Source: an uncultured bacterium
GTDB lineage: Bacteria > Cyanobacteriota > Vampirovibrionia > Gastranaerophilales > Gastranaerophilaceae
DNA length: 33,836 bases
NCBI GenBank assembly: GCA_945833895.1
Contig: CAMAGQ010000002.1
Coordinates: 1 to 33,836, forward strand
Reading direction: 5' to 3'
In this document: positions 1-9,336 of the stretch, in pieces
How the letters are laid out: every line of letters begins with the position of its first letter
Numbering within the stretch: position 1 is the stretch's first letter
Notes under the pieces: generated by a model
The model's input: only the letters and a program-made list of their open reading frames with translations
Told to the model about the DNA's origin: nothing
Database searches by the model: none
Translations under genes and position numbers: made by a program

Positions 1-22
1 TCTCATAATAACAAGAATATTA

Positions 23-355
23 CTAATTATTTTCGATTTCTGCTTGGCGTTTTTCTTCGGATTTTATAAATTCGCAGACTTCTTCCAGTCTTTTATCTTC
101 CATTGCATCAATCAGGTCTTGGATATCCTTGAACTTCCCGAGTGCAAAACCTGTTTCCGCAAGCAGCACGCAATCGTTACATAGCCGATACTTGCCGTAT
201 TGTATTGAACCGGCAAGACTTTTGGTCTTTCCGCAGCAATTACATTCAAAAGACTCATTCGCCATTTCGGGATTTTCTTCAAGGTCATCTATCACCATTT
301 GATTGACAACCTGTTGCATTTCTTCGATTATTTCCTCTTGAGTTCTGTTTTCCAT
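23..355 (-). CDS. Hypothetical protein with CxxC...CxxC zinc-ribbon-like motif
   Basis: 110-aa ORF directly downstream of pdxJ on the same strand; CNCCGKTK...LCNDC motif; start overlaps a short intergenic gap of 12 bp. Confidence 0.7.
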   Translation of the reverse strand: MENRTQEEIIEEMQQVVNQMVIDDLEENPEMANESFECNCCGKTKSLAGSIQYGKYRLCNDCVLLAETGFALGKFKDIQDLIDAMEDKRLEEVCEFIKSEEKRQAEIENN

Positions 356-367
356 CTTAAAATTTCC

Positions 368-1078
368 TTATTTAATGAGTTCTTTCATTTCGGCTGTAGC
401 CTGTGCAAGCCCTGTAAATACCGCTTTTGAGATAATACTGTGACCGATATTCAACTCGTACAAACCTTCAATTTCGTGCATTCTTGAAACATTTTCATAA
501 TTTAACCCGTGACCCGCGTTAACTCTCAATCCCAGGCTTTGTGCAAGTTTTGCGGAATTATACAGTTTTTCAAACTCAACTTCTTCCTTATCTGTTCCGA
601 AAGCGTTTGAATACTGTCCTGTGTGCATTTCAATAAACTGTGCACCTGTTTGTGCTGATGCTTTAACCTGTTCTTCTGTCGGGTCGATAAACAAACTTAC
701 TTCTATTCCTGCATCTTTTAACGGCTTCACAAACTTGGTGATTTTTTCAAGTTGACCTGCAACATCAAGTCCGCCTTCTGTTGTAACCTCTTGTCTTTTT
801 TCAGGAACAAGGCAAACCGATGCTGGCATAATTTCAAGTGCAATTTTTTGCATTTCATCAGTAACCGCCATTTCAAGGTTTAGTTTTGTTTTGATTGTTT
901 TTATAAGTGTTCTGACATCTTCATCTTTTATGTGCCTTCTATCTTCTCGCAAGTGTGTAGTGATTGAAGTTGCACCGTTTTGCTCGCAGATTTCGGCGGC
1001 AAGTATCGGACTTGGCTCAACTCCGCCTCTGGCATTTCTTAATGTTGCTATATGATCGATATTTACACCTAAAAGCAT
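368..1078 (-). CDS. pdxJ: Pyridoxine 5'-phosphate synthase
   Basis: MLLGVNIDHIATLRNARGG N-terminus, TTHLREDRRHI, VNAGHGLNYENV, ELNIGHSIIS motifs of PdxJ. Confidence 0.97.
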   Translation of the reverse strand: MLLGVNIDHIATLRNARGGVEPSPILAAEICEQNGATSITTHLREDRRHIKDEDVRTLIKTIKTKLNLEMAVTDEMQKIALEIMPASVCLVPEKRQEVTTEGGLDVAGQLEKITKFVKPLKDAGIEVSLFIDPTEEQVKASAQTGAQFIEMHTGQYSNAFGTDKEEVEFEKLYNSAKLAQSLGLRVNAGHGLNYENVSRMHEIEGLYELNIGHSIISKAVFTGLAQATAEMKELIK

Positions 1079-1090
1079 TGTTTTATCTCC

Positions 1091-2422
1091 TTATTTCAAT
1101 TTCATTTTGTTTATTTTCAAAAGTGCCGTGTATGTCGGCAGTATTGTAACTTTTTCCTCAGGGTTTTCACATTCTGTTGCTAGTTTTATGGCTGTTTTTA
1201 TGTCAGGTTCTATCGTAATTCTGTCCGGTTCAATTCCTGCGTACTTAAGCCTTAAAGCCATATCATTTGCACGTGTTCCTGAGGTTATGATAAGTTTTTT
1301 CGCATCTTTTAACTGTTCAAAATCGCTGTCCCAAAGCCACGAAATATCTCTTCCGTCAGCGTAGTTGTCGTTTATTGCTATAACGATATTTGAATCAGGG
1401 TTAACAGTTTTTAAGACTTCACTTGCACCAGTCGGGTTTTTTATCAGTTGAATCAGAGTTTCGTGACCGTTTATTGTGCGTTTTTCGGCACGCCCGAATA
1501 TTGATTTGTACGAGTAAAGTGCCTCTTGAATTATACCTGTTTTTATTCCGAGCATTAAGGCTTGAGAGATTGCAGCCAAGGCGTTATAAGCATTATATAA
1601 ACCGACAAGATTTACTTTGAATTTGTAGTCGTGGTTGTCGTAAGTTACGGTAATTTCTGAGTAATCCGAATAGATTTTAACCTTTGCGTTAAAATCGGGA
1701 ACAGGTCGTTTGTAACCGCATTTTTCACAGTAGTAATGACCTTGCTGTGCAAAAAATTGCTTGTTATATTTTAACGGTTCACCGCAAACGCAATTGAAGG
1801 CTTCCTGCGGAGCAATTGAATTTGAGTTGTGAATATCAGAGCAGATTTCGACTTCTTCAAACCCGTAATAAAGTGCCTTGCGGTCTTTTCCTAGGTTTGT
1901 AACAAGCGGATCATCAGCATTAAGTAGAGGTACAAGTTTATCATTTTTCTCAATTGCATTCCTGATAAATCCTGCGGTTGTCGCCAGTTCGCCATACCTA
2001 TCAAGTTGGTCACGGAACAAATTTGTTACAACAAGGTAATCCGTTTTGAAATAGTCATAAAACTTTGTGAGATAGGCTTCGTCAGATTCAATAACGGCAC
2101 TGTCAAAATGTTTTGGCAAATTGAGAGCAAAAACATTTGCAATTCCTGTCAGCATATTTGCACCCTTGACGTTATGTATAAGTTTTTTACCGTTGGTTTC
2201 TAATATATGTGCAAGAATTCCTGATGTCGTGGTTTTTCCGTTTGTGCCGGTTACAGAAACAGCACAATCGACGTATTTACGGCAATATGACAGAAAGTCA
2301 GGACAAAATTTTAACGTCATCATCCCGACAAAAGATGTTCCTGACGACTTGTTCAAAACTCTGATTGCCAAATAAATAAATCTTGCAAGTATTAATGCTG
2401 TATAAAATCTCACTCTGCCCAT
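1091..2422 (-). CDS. murT: Mur ligase family protein, MurT type (lipid II isoglutaminyl synthase glutamine-binding/ligase subunit)
   Basis: SVTGTNGKTTT P-loop, Cys4 zinc ribbon CVCGEPL...YYCEKCGY inserted in the ligase domain, C-terminal DUF1727-like region. Confidence 0.85.
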   Translation of the reverse strand: MGRVRFYTALILARFIYLAIRVLNKSSGTSFVGMMTLKFCPDFLSYCRKYVDCAVSVTGTNGKTTTSGILAHILETNGKKLIHNVKGANMLTGIANVFALNLPKHFDSAVIESDEAYLTKFYDYFKTDYLVVTNLFRDQLDRYGELATTAGFIRNAIEKNDKLVPLLNADDPLVTNLGKDRKALYYGFEEVEICSDIHNSNSIAPQEAFNCVCGEPLKYNKQFFAQQGHYYCEKCGYKRPVPDFNAKVKIYSDYSEITVTYDNHDYKFKVNLVGLYNAYNALAAISQALMLGIKTGIIQEALYSYKSIFGRAEKRTINGHETLIQLIKNPTGASEVLKTVNPDSNIVIAINDNYADGRDISWLWDSDFEQLKDAKKLIITSGTRANDMALRLKYAGIEPDRITIEPDIKTAIKLATECENPEEKVTILPTYTALLKINKMKLK

Positions 2423-2513
2423 AAAATAGTCCTTTAGACGTATTCAAAATTCTGTGCTAATATAATAATATATTACAAGATTAATATAATACAAAAGTGA
2501 GAAAAGTTGAAAG

Positions 2514-2867
2514 ATGTTACATTTATTTTTTACAATAACATTTGTTGCGGAAGTTATAGTTTGCTGTTGGATAGTTTCTAAATTGAAGAAATTAGACGAA
2601 ATTGTCCTTGAGAAAAACGCACAGGTTCTTGAATATCAACCGGTATTGAAGTCTGCACTTACAGAGGTTAAAGCAAACGTTAATAAGTCAATGCTTACCT
2701 TGACTTCACTTGTTACATTCATCGGAGAAACGAAGGGCGAATGTAAGAAATTATTCAGCAAAAACTTTCTATCGGCACTTGGCTGTTTAATCTTGAAAAT
2801 TCCGTTCAAACAAATTATGTCGGCCTTAGATGTTATTCTGATGGTAAAAAAAATATTGAAAGTTTAA
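2514..2867 (+). CDS. Small hypothetical protein with N-terminal transmembrane segment
   Basis: 117-aa ORF, hydrophobic N-terminus LFFTITFVAEVIVCCWIV; first gene of a co-oriented run of small membrane proteins. Confidence 0.6.
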   Translation: MLHLFFTITFVAEVIVCCWIVSKLKKLDEIVLEKNAQVLEYQPVLKSALTEVKANVNKSMLTLTSLVTFIGETKGECKKLFSKNFLSALGCLILKIPFKQIMSALDVILMVKKILKV

Positions 2868-2901
2868 AAACCTTCACTGACGGGGGGTTTACCCACAAGT
2901 A

Positions 2902-2930
2902 TTGTAATTGTATAAAAAATATGGTATTAT
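2902..2930 (+). promoter_or_regulatory. Sigma70-type promoter for the YtxH-like gene
   Basis: TTGTAA (2902-2907), 17-nt spacer, TATTAT (2925-2930), about 27 nt upstream of ATG 2957. Confidence 0.5.
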
Positions 2931-2956
2931 GACATTGAAAGACGAGGTTTACAACT

Positions 2957-3289
2957 ATGAGTAAGAACAACGATACATTTATGTTTTCAATGGGTTTAGT
3001 TGCGGGTGTTGTAGGCGGTATTGTAGCAGGAATATTGCTTGCACCAAAACCGGGTGAAAAATCCAGAGAAGAGTTAAAGGAAGCCGTTTGTGACTTTTAT
3101 GACAAACACGCTCCACAGATTTGTGATGCTAAAAAACAAGCAATGGAATCCATTGACCTTGTTAAGTATAAATTAGAAAGACAGTTCCGTAAATTGAATA
3201 ATTCTGTTAAGTCTAAAAAAATGCAAAAAGCAAAGGCTTTGGAAGATTTTGAAAACGGTTCGGAAAATGAAAACGAATTTGATTACTAA
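2957..3289 (+). CDS. YtxH domain-containing protein
   Basis: GLVAGVVGGIVAGILLAPKPGEKSREELKE: Gly-rich TM followed by LLAPKPGEKSR, typical YtxH. Confidence 0.85.
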   Translation: MSKNNDTFMFSMGLVAGVVGGIVAGILLAPKPGEKSREELKEAVCDFYDKHAPQICDAKKQAMESIDLVKYKLERQFRKLNNSVKSKKMQKAKALEDFENGSENENEFDY

Positions 3290-3313
3290 TTAATAATAAA
3301 GGAAAATTAAAAC

Positions 3314-3682
3314 ATGAGTATAGAGACATCAGAAATTATTTTAAACGGCGGGTTAACATTTCTTGCAATTTCAACAGCAGTAGTGTTGGGTTTTGTGGGA
3401 TATTACCTTGTGAAATTATTGAAAGATGTATCAGTTTTGGCGAAAAACGTTAACGAAACATCTTTAATTTTAAATACTGAACTTAAGCCGACTTTGCAAG
3501 AGTTAAACGATACAATGCGTTCAATTAACTCTATTATTCAAAGTACGGATGAAGGTATGGTAAATGTGAAAAACAGTTTAGAAAACGCAATTACCAAAAC
3601 AAAAACTCTTTCAGACAGCCTTCTTGGCGGATTTCTTAAAGGGTTCATGACCATATTTACATTTTTTGGAAGAAAGAAGTAA
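3314..3682 (+). CDS. DUF948-like membrane protein
   Basis: N-terminal TM, then helical amphipathic region (LKDVSVLAKNVNETSLILNTELKPTLQELNDTMRSINSI) like DUF948 proteins. Confidence 0.55.
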   Translation: MSIETSEIILNGGLTFLAISTAVVLGFVGYYLVKLLKDVSVLAKNVNETSLILNTELKPTLQELNDTMRSINSIIQSTDEGMVNVKNSLENAITKTKTLSDSLLGGFLKGFMTIFTFFGRKK

Positions 3683-3750
3683 TCTTTCAGGTAATGAAAA
3701 ATTAAATATGCTATATTAATATAGATTTGATAGTTTAAAAGGAGATAAAT

Positions 3751-4050
3751 ATGTCAGTATCAAAATTTTTAGGCGGATTTATAGTAGGCGGTGCGATTGG
3801 TGCGATTGCCGGCATCTTGCTTGCTCCAAAATCCGGTGAAGAAACAAGAAAAATATTAGCCGATACAGCACAAGATATGGTTAGACGTGCGGATGAAACA
3901 GCAAAACAAATTCAAGTAAAGGCAGATGATGCGGTTTCTGATTTACAGAAAAAAGGCGAAGAAATCAAAGAAAAAATCCAAGATTTAATCGCTAAACAAA
4001 AAGATTCTAAAGAAGAAAACGCTAACAATGATGCTCCTGCTGAAGGTTAA
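3751..4050 (+). CDS. YtxH domain-containing protein
   Basis: FLGGFIVGGAIGAIAGILLAPKSGEETRK; SD AAGGAG before the ATG. Confidence 0.88.
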   Translation: MSVSKFLGGFIVGGAIGAIAGILLAPKSGEETRKILADTAQDMVRRADETAKQIQVKADDAVSDLQKKGEEIKEKIQDLIAKQKDSKEENANNDAPAEG

Positions 4051-4074
4051 TATATTTAAAGGATGTATCTAAGG

Positions 4075-4100
4075 AGAGGTCGCATTTGCGGCCTCTTTTT
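4075..4100 (+). terminator. Intrinsic terminator after the YtxH cluster
   Basis: AGAGGTCGC-ATTT-GCGGCCTCT stem followed by TTTT. Confidence 0.85.
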
Positions 4101-4182
4101 GTGCCAAAATTTAACAACTTGAAATATTTTAAATACGTAATAAAATTGATATATACACAGTAGGTAAAAATAGGATATTTCC

Positions 4183-6435
4183 ATGCTTAACAAAGAATTT
4201 ATTAATAAAATCAGAGAGTTTTTTCTATCATCACTTTTTATGAAAGTATTTTTTCTGGGGTTGTTTACCGTTGTAATTACGGCGATAATTTCGACTCAGA
4301 ATTTCTTTTTCCAAAGTATTGTTGAAAACGGAATAAGTAAAAAGGATATTATTGCTCAAAAAACTTTAACGGTTGAAGATGTAAAACGAACCGAGCAGCA
4401 CAGACGTGAAGTTGCTCAAAAAACCGAACCGATTCTTGTTCCTGCGGAAGATGATTTTATTAAGTCCAATCTTGAAACCATTGAGAATTCTATTTTGCAA
4501 ATCAGGAAAAAGGATTCCTCAAAGGCGGAAAAAGCATCAGAATTAAACGTTTTATTTGATTTGTCCGATAATTCAAAAAAGGATTTTATAATAAATTACA
4601 TGCTGGAAGTTGATGAACCAAGTCTGAGAGAGGCTTTTGAAAAGGCTTCTTTGTCATTGGTAAACATTTTGAAGGTCGGAATTACCGAAAAAGATTACGA
4701 GCGTGACAATATTAAAAAAGTTATTCAAAATAATCTGGTTGCAAATGTTTCCAAAAGACAGGTTTCGGTTATTTCGGCAATGTTGGAGCAGGTAATCGTT
4801 CCAAACCTTGTTGTTGATGAAGCTGCAACGGAAATCGCTAAAATGAGTGCTCAGGATTCTGTCAAACCTTACAAAGTAACTTTCCAAAAAGGCGAAAAGA
4901 TTGTGTTTGAAGGTGAACCTGTCACAAGATTAAAACGTGATGCTCTGAGAGCCGCAGGCTACAATGTTTATGAACTTAACTGGCAGGGCGTTTTGTCAAT
5001 TTACATTCTTGTATTGCTTTTAACAATGATATTCATTGCATACTTGAAAGTTGCGAAATTGCCTTATTTAGAACCTCGATATCTGGCACTGTCAGGAATT
5101 TTGGTAATGACAGTGTGTGCAACGGCAGTTGTTTTGCCTGTCGGCTCATCGCCTTATGTCTTGCCTATTCCCGCGGTAATTATTATTTCTGCAATATTTT
5201 TAAATCCGAGGGTTTCGTTCCTTTTATCAGTGTTGGTAATAATTGTTCTGACTGTAGGAATGCAGTATAACGCTCAATTTACCATTGTATTTTTGATATT
5301 GTCGCTAATCGGCATGATTACGATATCAAAAATCCGCTATTCAAGACGTTTTGACCTGATAAAAGTCGGTTTTAATCTAGGTGTTGCGGGTGTTCTGATA
5401 TTGTTAAGTTTGTATTTTATCGACAAATGCTTGATAGATGTAAGTAACTCTTTAATCTTGCGTGATTGCAAATATATTTTCATAAACGGGTTAGTTAATT
5501 CAATTATCGTACTCGGACTTTCACCGTTGCTGGAAAATGCGTTCCAAATAATTACACCGTACGGTTTAGCAGAACTCGGCGACCATAATCAGCCGCTATT
5601 AAAACGTTTACAAATGGAAGCTCCGGGAACTTATCACCACAGTTTAATGGTTTCAACCCTTTGTGAAGCGGCAGCGGAGGCAATCGGAGCCAATCCGATT
5701 TTAGCCAGAGTTGGTGCGTTTTATCACGATATCGGGAAGTTAAAACGTCCGTTCTTCTTCGTGGAAAACCAATCCTACTACAGCATAGGAAATCCGCATA
5801 ACAAACTTAATCCGAGATTAAGCAAAATGGTTATTATTGCCCACCCTAAAGACGGACTGGAAATTGCAAAGAAAAACGGCTTGCCGAATGCTATTTGTGA
5901 TTTTATTGTACAGCACCACGGTGAAGGTATCGCAAAATACTTCTACAATCAGGCTGTAATTGAAGAAGGTGCGGAAAATGTTAAGATTGACCAGTTCAGA
6001 TACCCGGGTCCTAAACCTAACACGAAGGAAACTGCTATTCTGATGATTGCGGATGCTGTAGAATCAGCCGTCAGAGCTATGAAAGGTGCTACAAACGACG
6101 AAATCGAAAATATTATAGATAAAATTATTGTCGAACGCTTGAACGACGGTCAGCTTGCGGACAGCCCACTGACACTAAAGGATTTGAAGGTTATTGCAAT
6201 GACTTTCAGCCGTATATTGAGAGGTATGCAGCACAACAGAATTAAATATCAGGAAAACATTGCAGAAGAATTTGGTAAAAACAAAATCGAAATGCCTAAC
6301 GTTATTCTTGATGAGGATTTGGCAAATAAAATTAACGAACTGGAAGAATCTAAACGCTCAAATAATCAAAAAATATCGAATGAAAACGATAATAACAAGT
6401 CAGATTTGGGCAATGACAGTAATAAGGATTTATGA
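4183..6435 (+). CDS. 7TM-HD family cyclic-di-AMP phosphodiesterase (PgpH-like)
   Basis: N-terminal extracellular 7TMR-HDED-like region, multiple TM helices, then HD domain TYHHSLMVSTLCEAAAEAIGANPILARVGAFYHDIGKLKRP...IVQHHGEG. Confidence 0.92.
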   Translation: MLNKEFINKIREFFLSSLFMKVFFLGLFTVVITAIISTQNFFFQSIVENGISKKDIIAQKTLTVEDVKRTEQHRREVAQKTEPILVPAEDDFIKSNLETIENSILQIRKKDSSKAEKASELNVLFDLSDNSKKDFIINYMLEVDEPSLREAFEKASLSLVNILKVGITEKDYERDNIKKVIQNNLVANVSKRQVSVISAMLEQVIVPNLVVDEAATEIAKMSAQDSVKPYKVTFQKGEKIVFEGEPVTRLKRDALRAAGYNVYELNWQGVLSIYILVLLLTMIFIAYLKVAKLPYLEPRYLALSGILVMTVCATAVVLPVGSSPYVLPIPAVIIISAIFLNPRVSFLLSVLVIIVLTVGMQYNAQFTIVFLILSLIGMITISKIRYSRRFDLIKVGFNLGVAGVLILLSLYFIDKCLIDVSNSLILRDCKYIFINGLVNSIIVLGLSPLLENAFQIITPYGLAELGDHNQPLLKRLQMEAPGTYHHSLMVSTLCEAAAEAIGANPILARVGAFYHDIGKLKRPFFFVENQSYYSIGNPHNKLNPRLSKMVIIAHPKDGLEIAKKNGLPNAICDFIVQHHGEGIAKYFYNQAVIEEGAENVKIDQFRYPGPKPNTKETAILMIADAVESAVRAMKGATNDEIENIIDKIIVERLNDGQLADSPLTLKDLKVIAMTFSRILRGMQHNRIKYQENIAEEFGKNKIEMPNVILDEDLANKINELEESKRSNNQKISNENDNNKSDLGNDSNKDL

Positions 6436-6950
6436 TAAATTACAATTTATTTATTGATAATATTTTTGAAAAATGGACACCTGATGAAGAGGATGTTCTT
6501 GATAAGACACGCAAAATTTTTGAGTATTACTTAAATACTCCTGAGGTTTATGAAAATTCTTGTCTTGTCAATCAGGAATATAGTTCGATTTCGTTTGATT
6601 TTCTGTTCTGCGACAGTTCAAAGACTCACGAAATCAACAGAGATTACAGAAATAAAGATTATCCTGCCGATATTATAACCTTTGCGGTTTTTGCAGATTC
6701 AGAGGAGAGCGAAAGATTTGTTCTGGATTTGGAAATTAATTTAGGAGAGGTTATAATAGGATTAGATAGAGTTATGGAAGAATCGGAAAAGAAAGGGATT
6801 ACAAAAAACGAAGAGTTAATGTTTTTGATAAGCCACGGCATAATGCACCTGTTGGGGTTTGACCACCAGACAGAAGAAGATTTTCAATTCGTTGTAACCC
6901 ACCAAAAGAAGGCTCTGGAAGGTATAGGGATTATTTATGACAAAATATAA
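6432..6950 (+). CDS. ybeY: Endoribonuclease YbeY (rRNA maturation factor)
   Basis: YPADIITFAV, GEVIIGLDR, HGIMHLLGFDH zinc motif; 4-bp overlap with the upstream gene. Confidence 0.95.
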   Translation: MINYNLFIDNIFEKWTPDEEDVLDKTRKIFEYYLNTPEVYENSCLVNQEYSSISFDFLFCDSSKTHEINRDYRNKDYPADIITFAVFADSEESERFVLDLEINLGEVIIGLDRVMEESEKKGITKNEELMFLISHGIMHLLGFDHQTEEDFQFVVTHQKKALEGIGIIYDKI

Positions 6951-7317
6951 GAAACAAAATTTTTCAAACACATTTAAAAACGCAAGAAAGGGTATGCGTT
7001 TGACCCTCAAAAGTGAACGAAATATAAGAGTACACATGCTGGTTGGAGCGTTTGTGCTTGCAAGTGCACTTTGTTTTGGTTTTTCAATTTCAAAGATATG
7101 TATTTTATTGCTGACAATTTCAGCTGTAATCAGTGCAGAGATGTTTAATTCTGCGATAGAATTTTCACTGGATGCGATTTTTCACAACAGGTATTGCAGA
7201 ATGGTTGGAATGGCAAAAGATATAGCGGCAGGTGCTGTTATGGTTGTCACGGTAACAGCGGTACTGATTGGAGTATTGCTATTCGCTCCTGAAATTATAA
7301 ATTTATTTGCACACTAG
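6937..7317 (+). CDS. dgkA: Diacylglycerol/undecaprenol kinase family protein
   Basis: SAEMFNSAIEFSLDAI...AKDIAAGAVMV motif, three TM helices; overlaps ybeY. Confidence 0.92.
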   Translation: MTKYKKQNFSNTFKNARKGMRLTLKSERNIRVHMLVGAFVLASALCFGFSISKICILLLTISAVISAEMFNSAIEFSLDAIFHNRYCRMVGMAKDIAAGAVMVVTVTAVLIGVLLFAPEIINLFAH

Positions 7318-7364
7318 GATGAAAGCAATAAAATTTCTCACTGGAAAATTTTTCTAATTTATTC

Positions 7365-7370
7365 TATACT
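7365..7370 (+). promoter_or_regulatory. -10 element (TATACT) placed 6 nt before the TPR gene ATG
   Basis: TATACT-ACGGTT-ATG; no Shine-Dalgarno sequence; -35 is weak. Confidence 0.4.
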
Positions 7371-7376
7371 ACGGTT

Positions 7377-7994
7377 ATGAGAAGATTAATTTTATTATTA
7401 CTTGTTGCAATGTTTGCAATAAGTACAGGGATACCGACAGAGGCTATGGATTTGCCTTGGAAAAAGACAGAAGAAACTGTTGAAAGAGATGCAACTTCTG
7501 AACAGGCAAGAGTTCTTTATGCACAAAACGACATTGACGGAGCATTAAAACTTTTAAAAAGCAAGGGCGAAATGACCCGTTCCGCAGAAGATTGGCTGCT
7601 TATCGGAAATATTTTGCAAGACAAAGACAGATTTGATGAAGCGGTTTACATGTTCAAAAAAGCAATCGAAGTCGATCCGAAATATTACAAGGCTCACTAC
7701 AACCTCGGTTACATCTATTTGACCCAAGAAAAACCGAATATGGCTCTTTCGGAATTTAAACAGGCAGTGAAATACAAAGACAACTTTGCCTACGGTTATT
7801 ACAATATAGGCTGTGCGTATTTGCAGTTAAAACAGTACAGAAACGCAAGATACAATTTCTTCAAAGCCCTTGATGCTAAAGGCGATGAACCGATGATTTA
7901 TTACAATCTTGCTTACACATTCAAGATGCTTAACAACGAAAAACAAGCAAAAACTTACTACGATTTATACAACAAATTAATGGAAAGACAATAA
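7377..7994 (+). CDS. Secreted/periplasmic TPR repeat protein
   Basis: N-terminal signal peptide MRRLILLLLVAMFAISTGIPTEA; tandem TPR motifs (YKAHYNLGYIYLTQEKPNMALSEFKQAV). Confidence 0.88.
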   Translation: MRRLILLLLVAMFAISTGIPTEAMDLPWKKTEETVERDATSEQARVLYAQNDIDGALKLLKSKGEMTRSAEDWLLIGNILQDKDRFDEAVYMFKKAIEVDPKYYKAHYNLGYIYLTQEKPNMALSEFKQAVKYKDNFAYGYYNIGCAYLQLKQYRNARYNFFKALDAKGDEPMIYYNLAYTFKMLNNEKQAKTYYDLYNKLMERQ

Positions 7995-7996
7995 AA

Positions 7997-8692
7997 ATGG
8001 CACTATATAAAGGTATAATTTTTGATTTTAACGGAACATTATATTGGGATTCGGCAAAGCACAAACAGGCATGGAGAGAATATTCCAAAAAGTTAAGAGG
8101 GACGCCGTTTTCCGATGAAGAAATGATTAAATACATGTTTGGAAGAACAAACGAGCAAATTATCCGTTATGCAATCTCAAAACAGCCGACACCTCAAATG
8201 GTCGAGGAACTCGGCGAGGAAAAAGAAGCCTTATACAGACAAATGTGCCTTGATGATGCCGAAAATTTCCATCTTGCAGACGGCGTCGTCGAGTTTTTGG
8301 ATTTCCTTAAAGAAAATAATATTCCAAGAACGATTGCGACTATGTCAGATAAAAATAACGTGGATTTTTACATAGAACATTTTAACCTTGCAAACTGGTT
8401 TGATATTGATAAAATCGTATATTCGGACGGAATTATCCCCGGAAAACCCGCACCTGATATTTACGAAATCGCTGCCAAAAACCTTGGACTGTCCCCGAAA
8501 GATTGCATTGTTGTAGAAGATGCCGTTTCAGGAATAGACTCAGCCAAAGCGGCAGGAATTGGCAAAATTATAGCAATTTGTTCAGAAGAAAGTCCTGAAC
8601 TGTACGAAAAAATACCTGCTGTTACAGGGATTATCAAAAGTTTCAGAGATTTCGACCGCTCGTTGTTTGAAACAAAAGTTATGGTAAAATAA
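7997..8692 (+). CDS. HAD-family hydrolase, beta-phosphoglucomutase-like
   Basis: DFNGTLYWDS motif I, GKPAPDIYEIAAKNLG, VVEDAVSGIDSAKAAG. Confidence 0.9.
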   Translation: MALYKGIIFDFNGTLYWDSAKHKQAWREYSKKLRGTPFSDEEMIKYMFGRTNEQIIRYAISKQPTPQMVEELGEEKEALYRQMCLDDAENFHLADGVVEFLDFLKENNIPRTIATMSDKNNVDFYIEHFNLANWFDIDKIVYSDGIIPGKPAPDIYEIAAKNLGLSPKDCIVVEDAVSGIDSAKAAGIGKIIAICSEESPELYEKIPAVTGIIKSFRDFDRSLFETKVMVK

Positions 8693-8709
8693 ACATTTCC
8701 GACCTGATT

Positions 8710-9183
8710 TTACCCCTCGTTATTGATTTTATTTATTGTATTTGTGGTTGATTTTCCCTGAACAAATTCGATAAACTCAACTCTTGTGTTATTTTTTCGC
8801 ATAATATCTGCCTCGGGAAGAGTTTCCATTGTGTAATCAGCACCTTTTGTATAAACATCAGGCTTAATCTCGTCAAGCAATGCCCCCGGACTGTTCTCAT
8901 CAAACATTACAACATAATCAACACAAGATAAAGCACACAAAATCTCAGCCCTGTCGTCTTGATTGTTTATAGGGCGGCTCGGACCTTTTATCGATTTCAC
9001 GGACTTATCGGAGTTCAGCAGTACGATTGAATAATCAGCAAAACTCTTTGTTTTCTGCAAATACCTGACATGCCCCACGTGCAAAATATCAAAACAACCG
9101 TTCGTTGCAACAACAGTTTTACCGCTTTTTTGCAAATTACGTACAAACCCTGCAACATTTTCTTTTCTTAAAACCTGTCCCAT
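8710..9183 (-). CDS. rfaE2: Cytidylyltransferase-like, D-glycero-beta-D-manno-heptose 1-phosphate adenylyltransferase (RfaE2/HldE C-terminal type)
   Basis: TNGCFDILHVGHVRYLQKTKSFAD...SVKSIKGPSRPINNQDDRAEILCAL; SD AGAGG upstream on the minus strand. Confidence 0.88.
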   Translation of the reverse strand: MGQVLRKENVAGFVRNLQKSGKTVVATNGCFDILHVGHVRYLQKTKSFADYSIVLLNSDKSVKSIKGPSRPINNQDDRAEILCALSCVDYVVMFDENSPGALLDEIKPDVYTKGADYTMETLPEADIMRKNNTRVEFIEFVQGKSTTNTINKINNEG

Positions 9184-9227
9184 AAATAAACCTCTCTGTT
9201 GTGATAATTATACACAAAACACAGCGA

Positions 9228-9265
9228 GGGGTAAATATAGGGGGTAAATATAGGAGTAAATAAGG
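9228..9265. repeat. Three-unit ~13-bp tandem repeat (GGGGTAAATATA / GGGGGTAAATATA / GGAGTAAATAAGG)
   Basis: Read directly from sequence. Confidence 0.8.
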
Positions 9266-9309
9266 CTTTTTGCTATTGTAAGTTGAGGAAGGGCTAGGGT
9301 GGGTGCTTA

Positions 9310-9336
9310 TTTTCCCTCTCCTAGGGAGCGGGAAAA
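9310..9336. repeat. Imperfect palindrome, REP/MITE-like intergenic element
   Basis: TTTTCCCtCTCCTAGGGAGcGGGAAAA, arms of about 12 nt with one mismatch, flanked by GGGCTAGGGTGGG and GGTGAGGGTT. Confidence 0.65.

Noticed and set aside
964-2375. Plus-strand ORFs 964-1149, 1107-1364, 1423-1620, 2006-2203, 2121-2375
   Set aside because: Antisense shadows of pdxJ/murT without SD or family similarity; the same reasoning applies to other short ORFs opposite confident genes.
3711-3724. Perfect 14-bp palindrome CTATATTAATATAG before the second YtxH gene
   Set aside because: Purely AT-rich apart from its ends and expected by chance in a low-GC genome; no second copy noticed.
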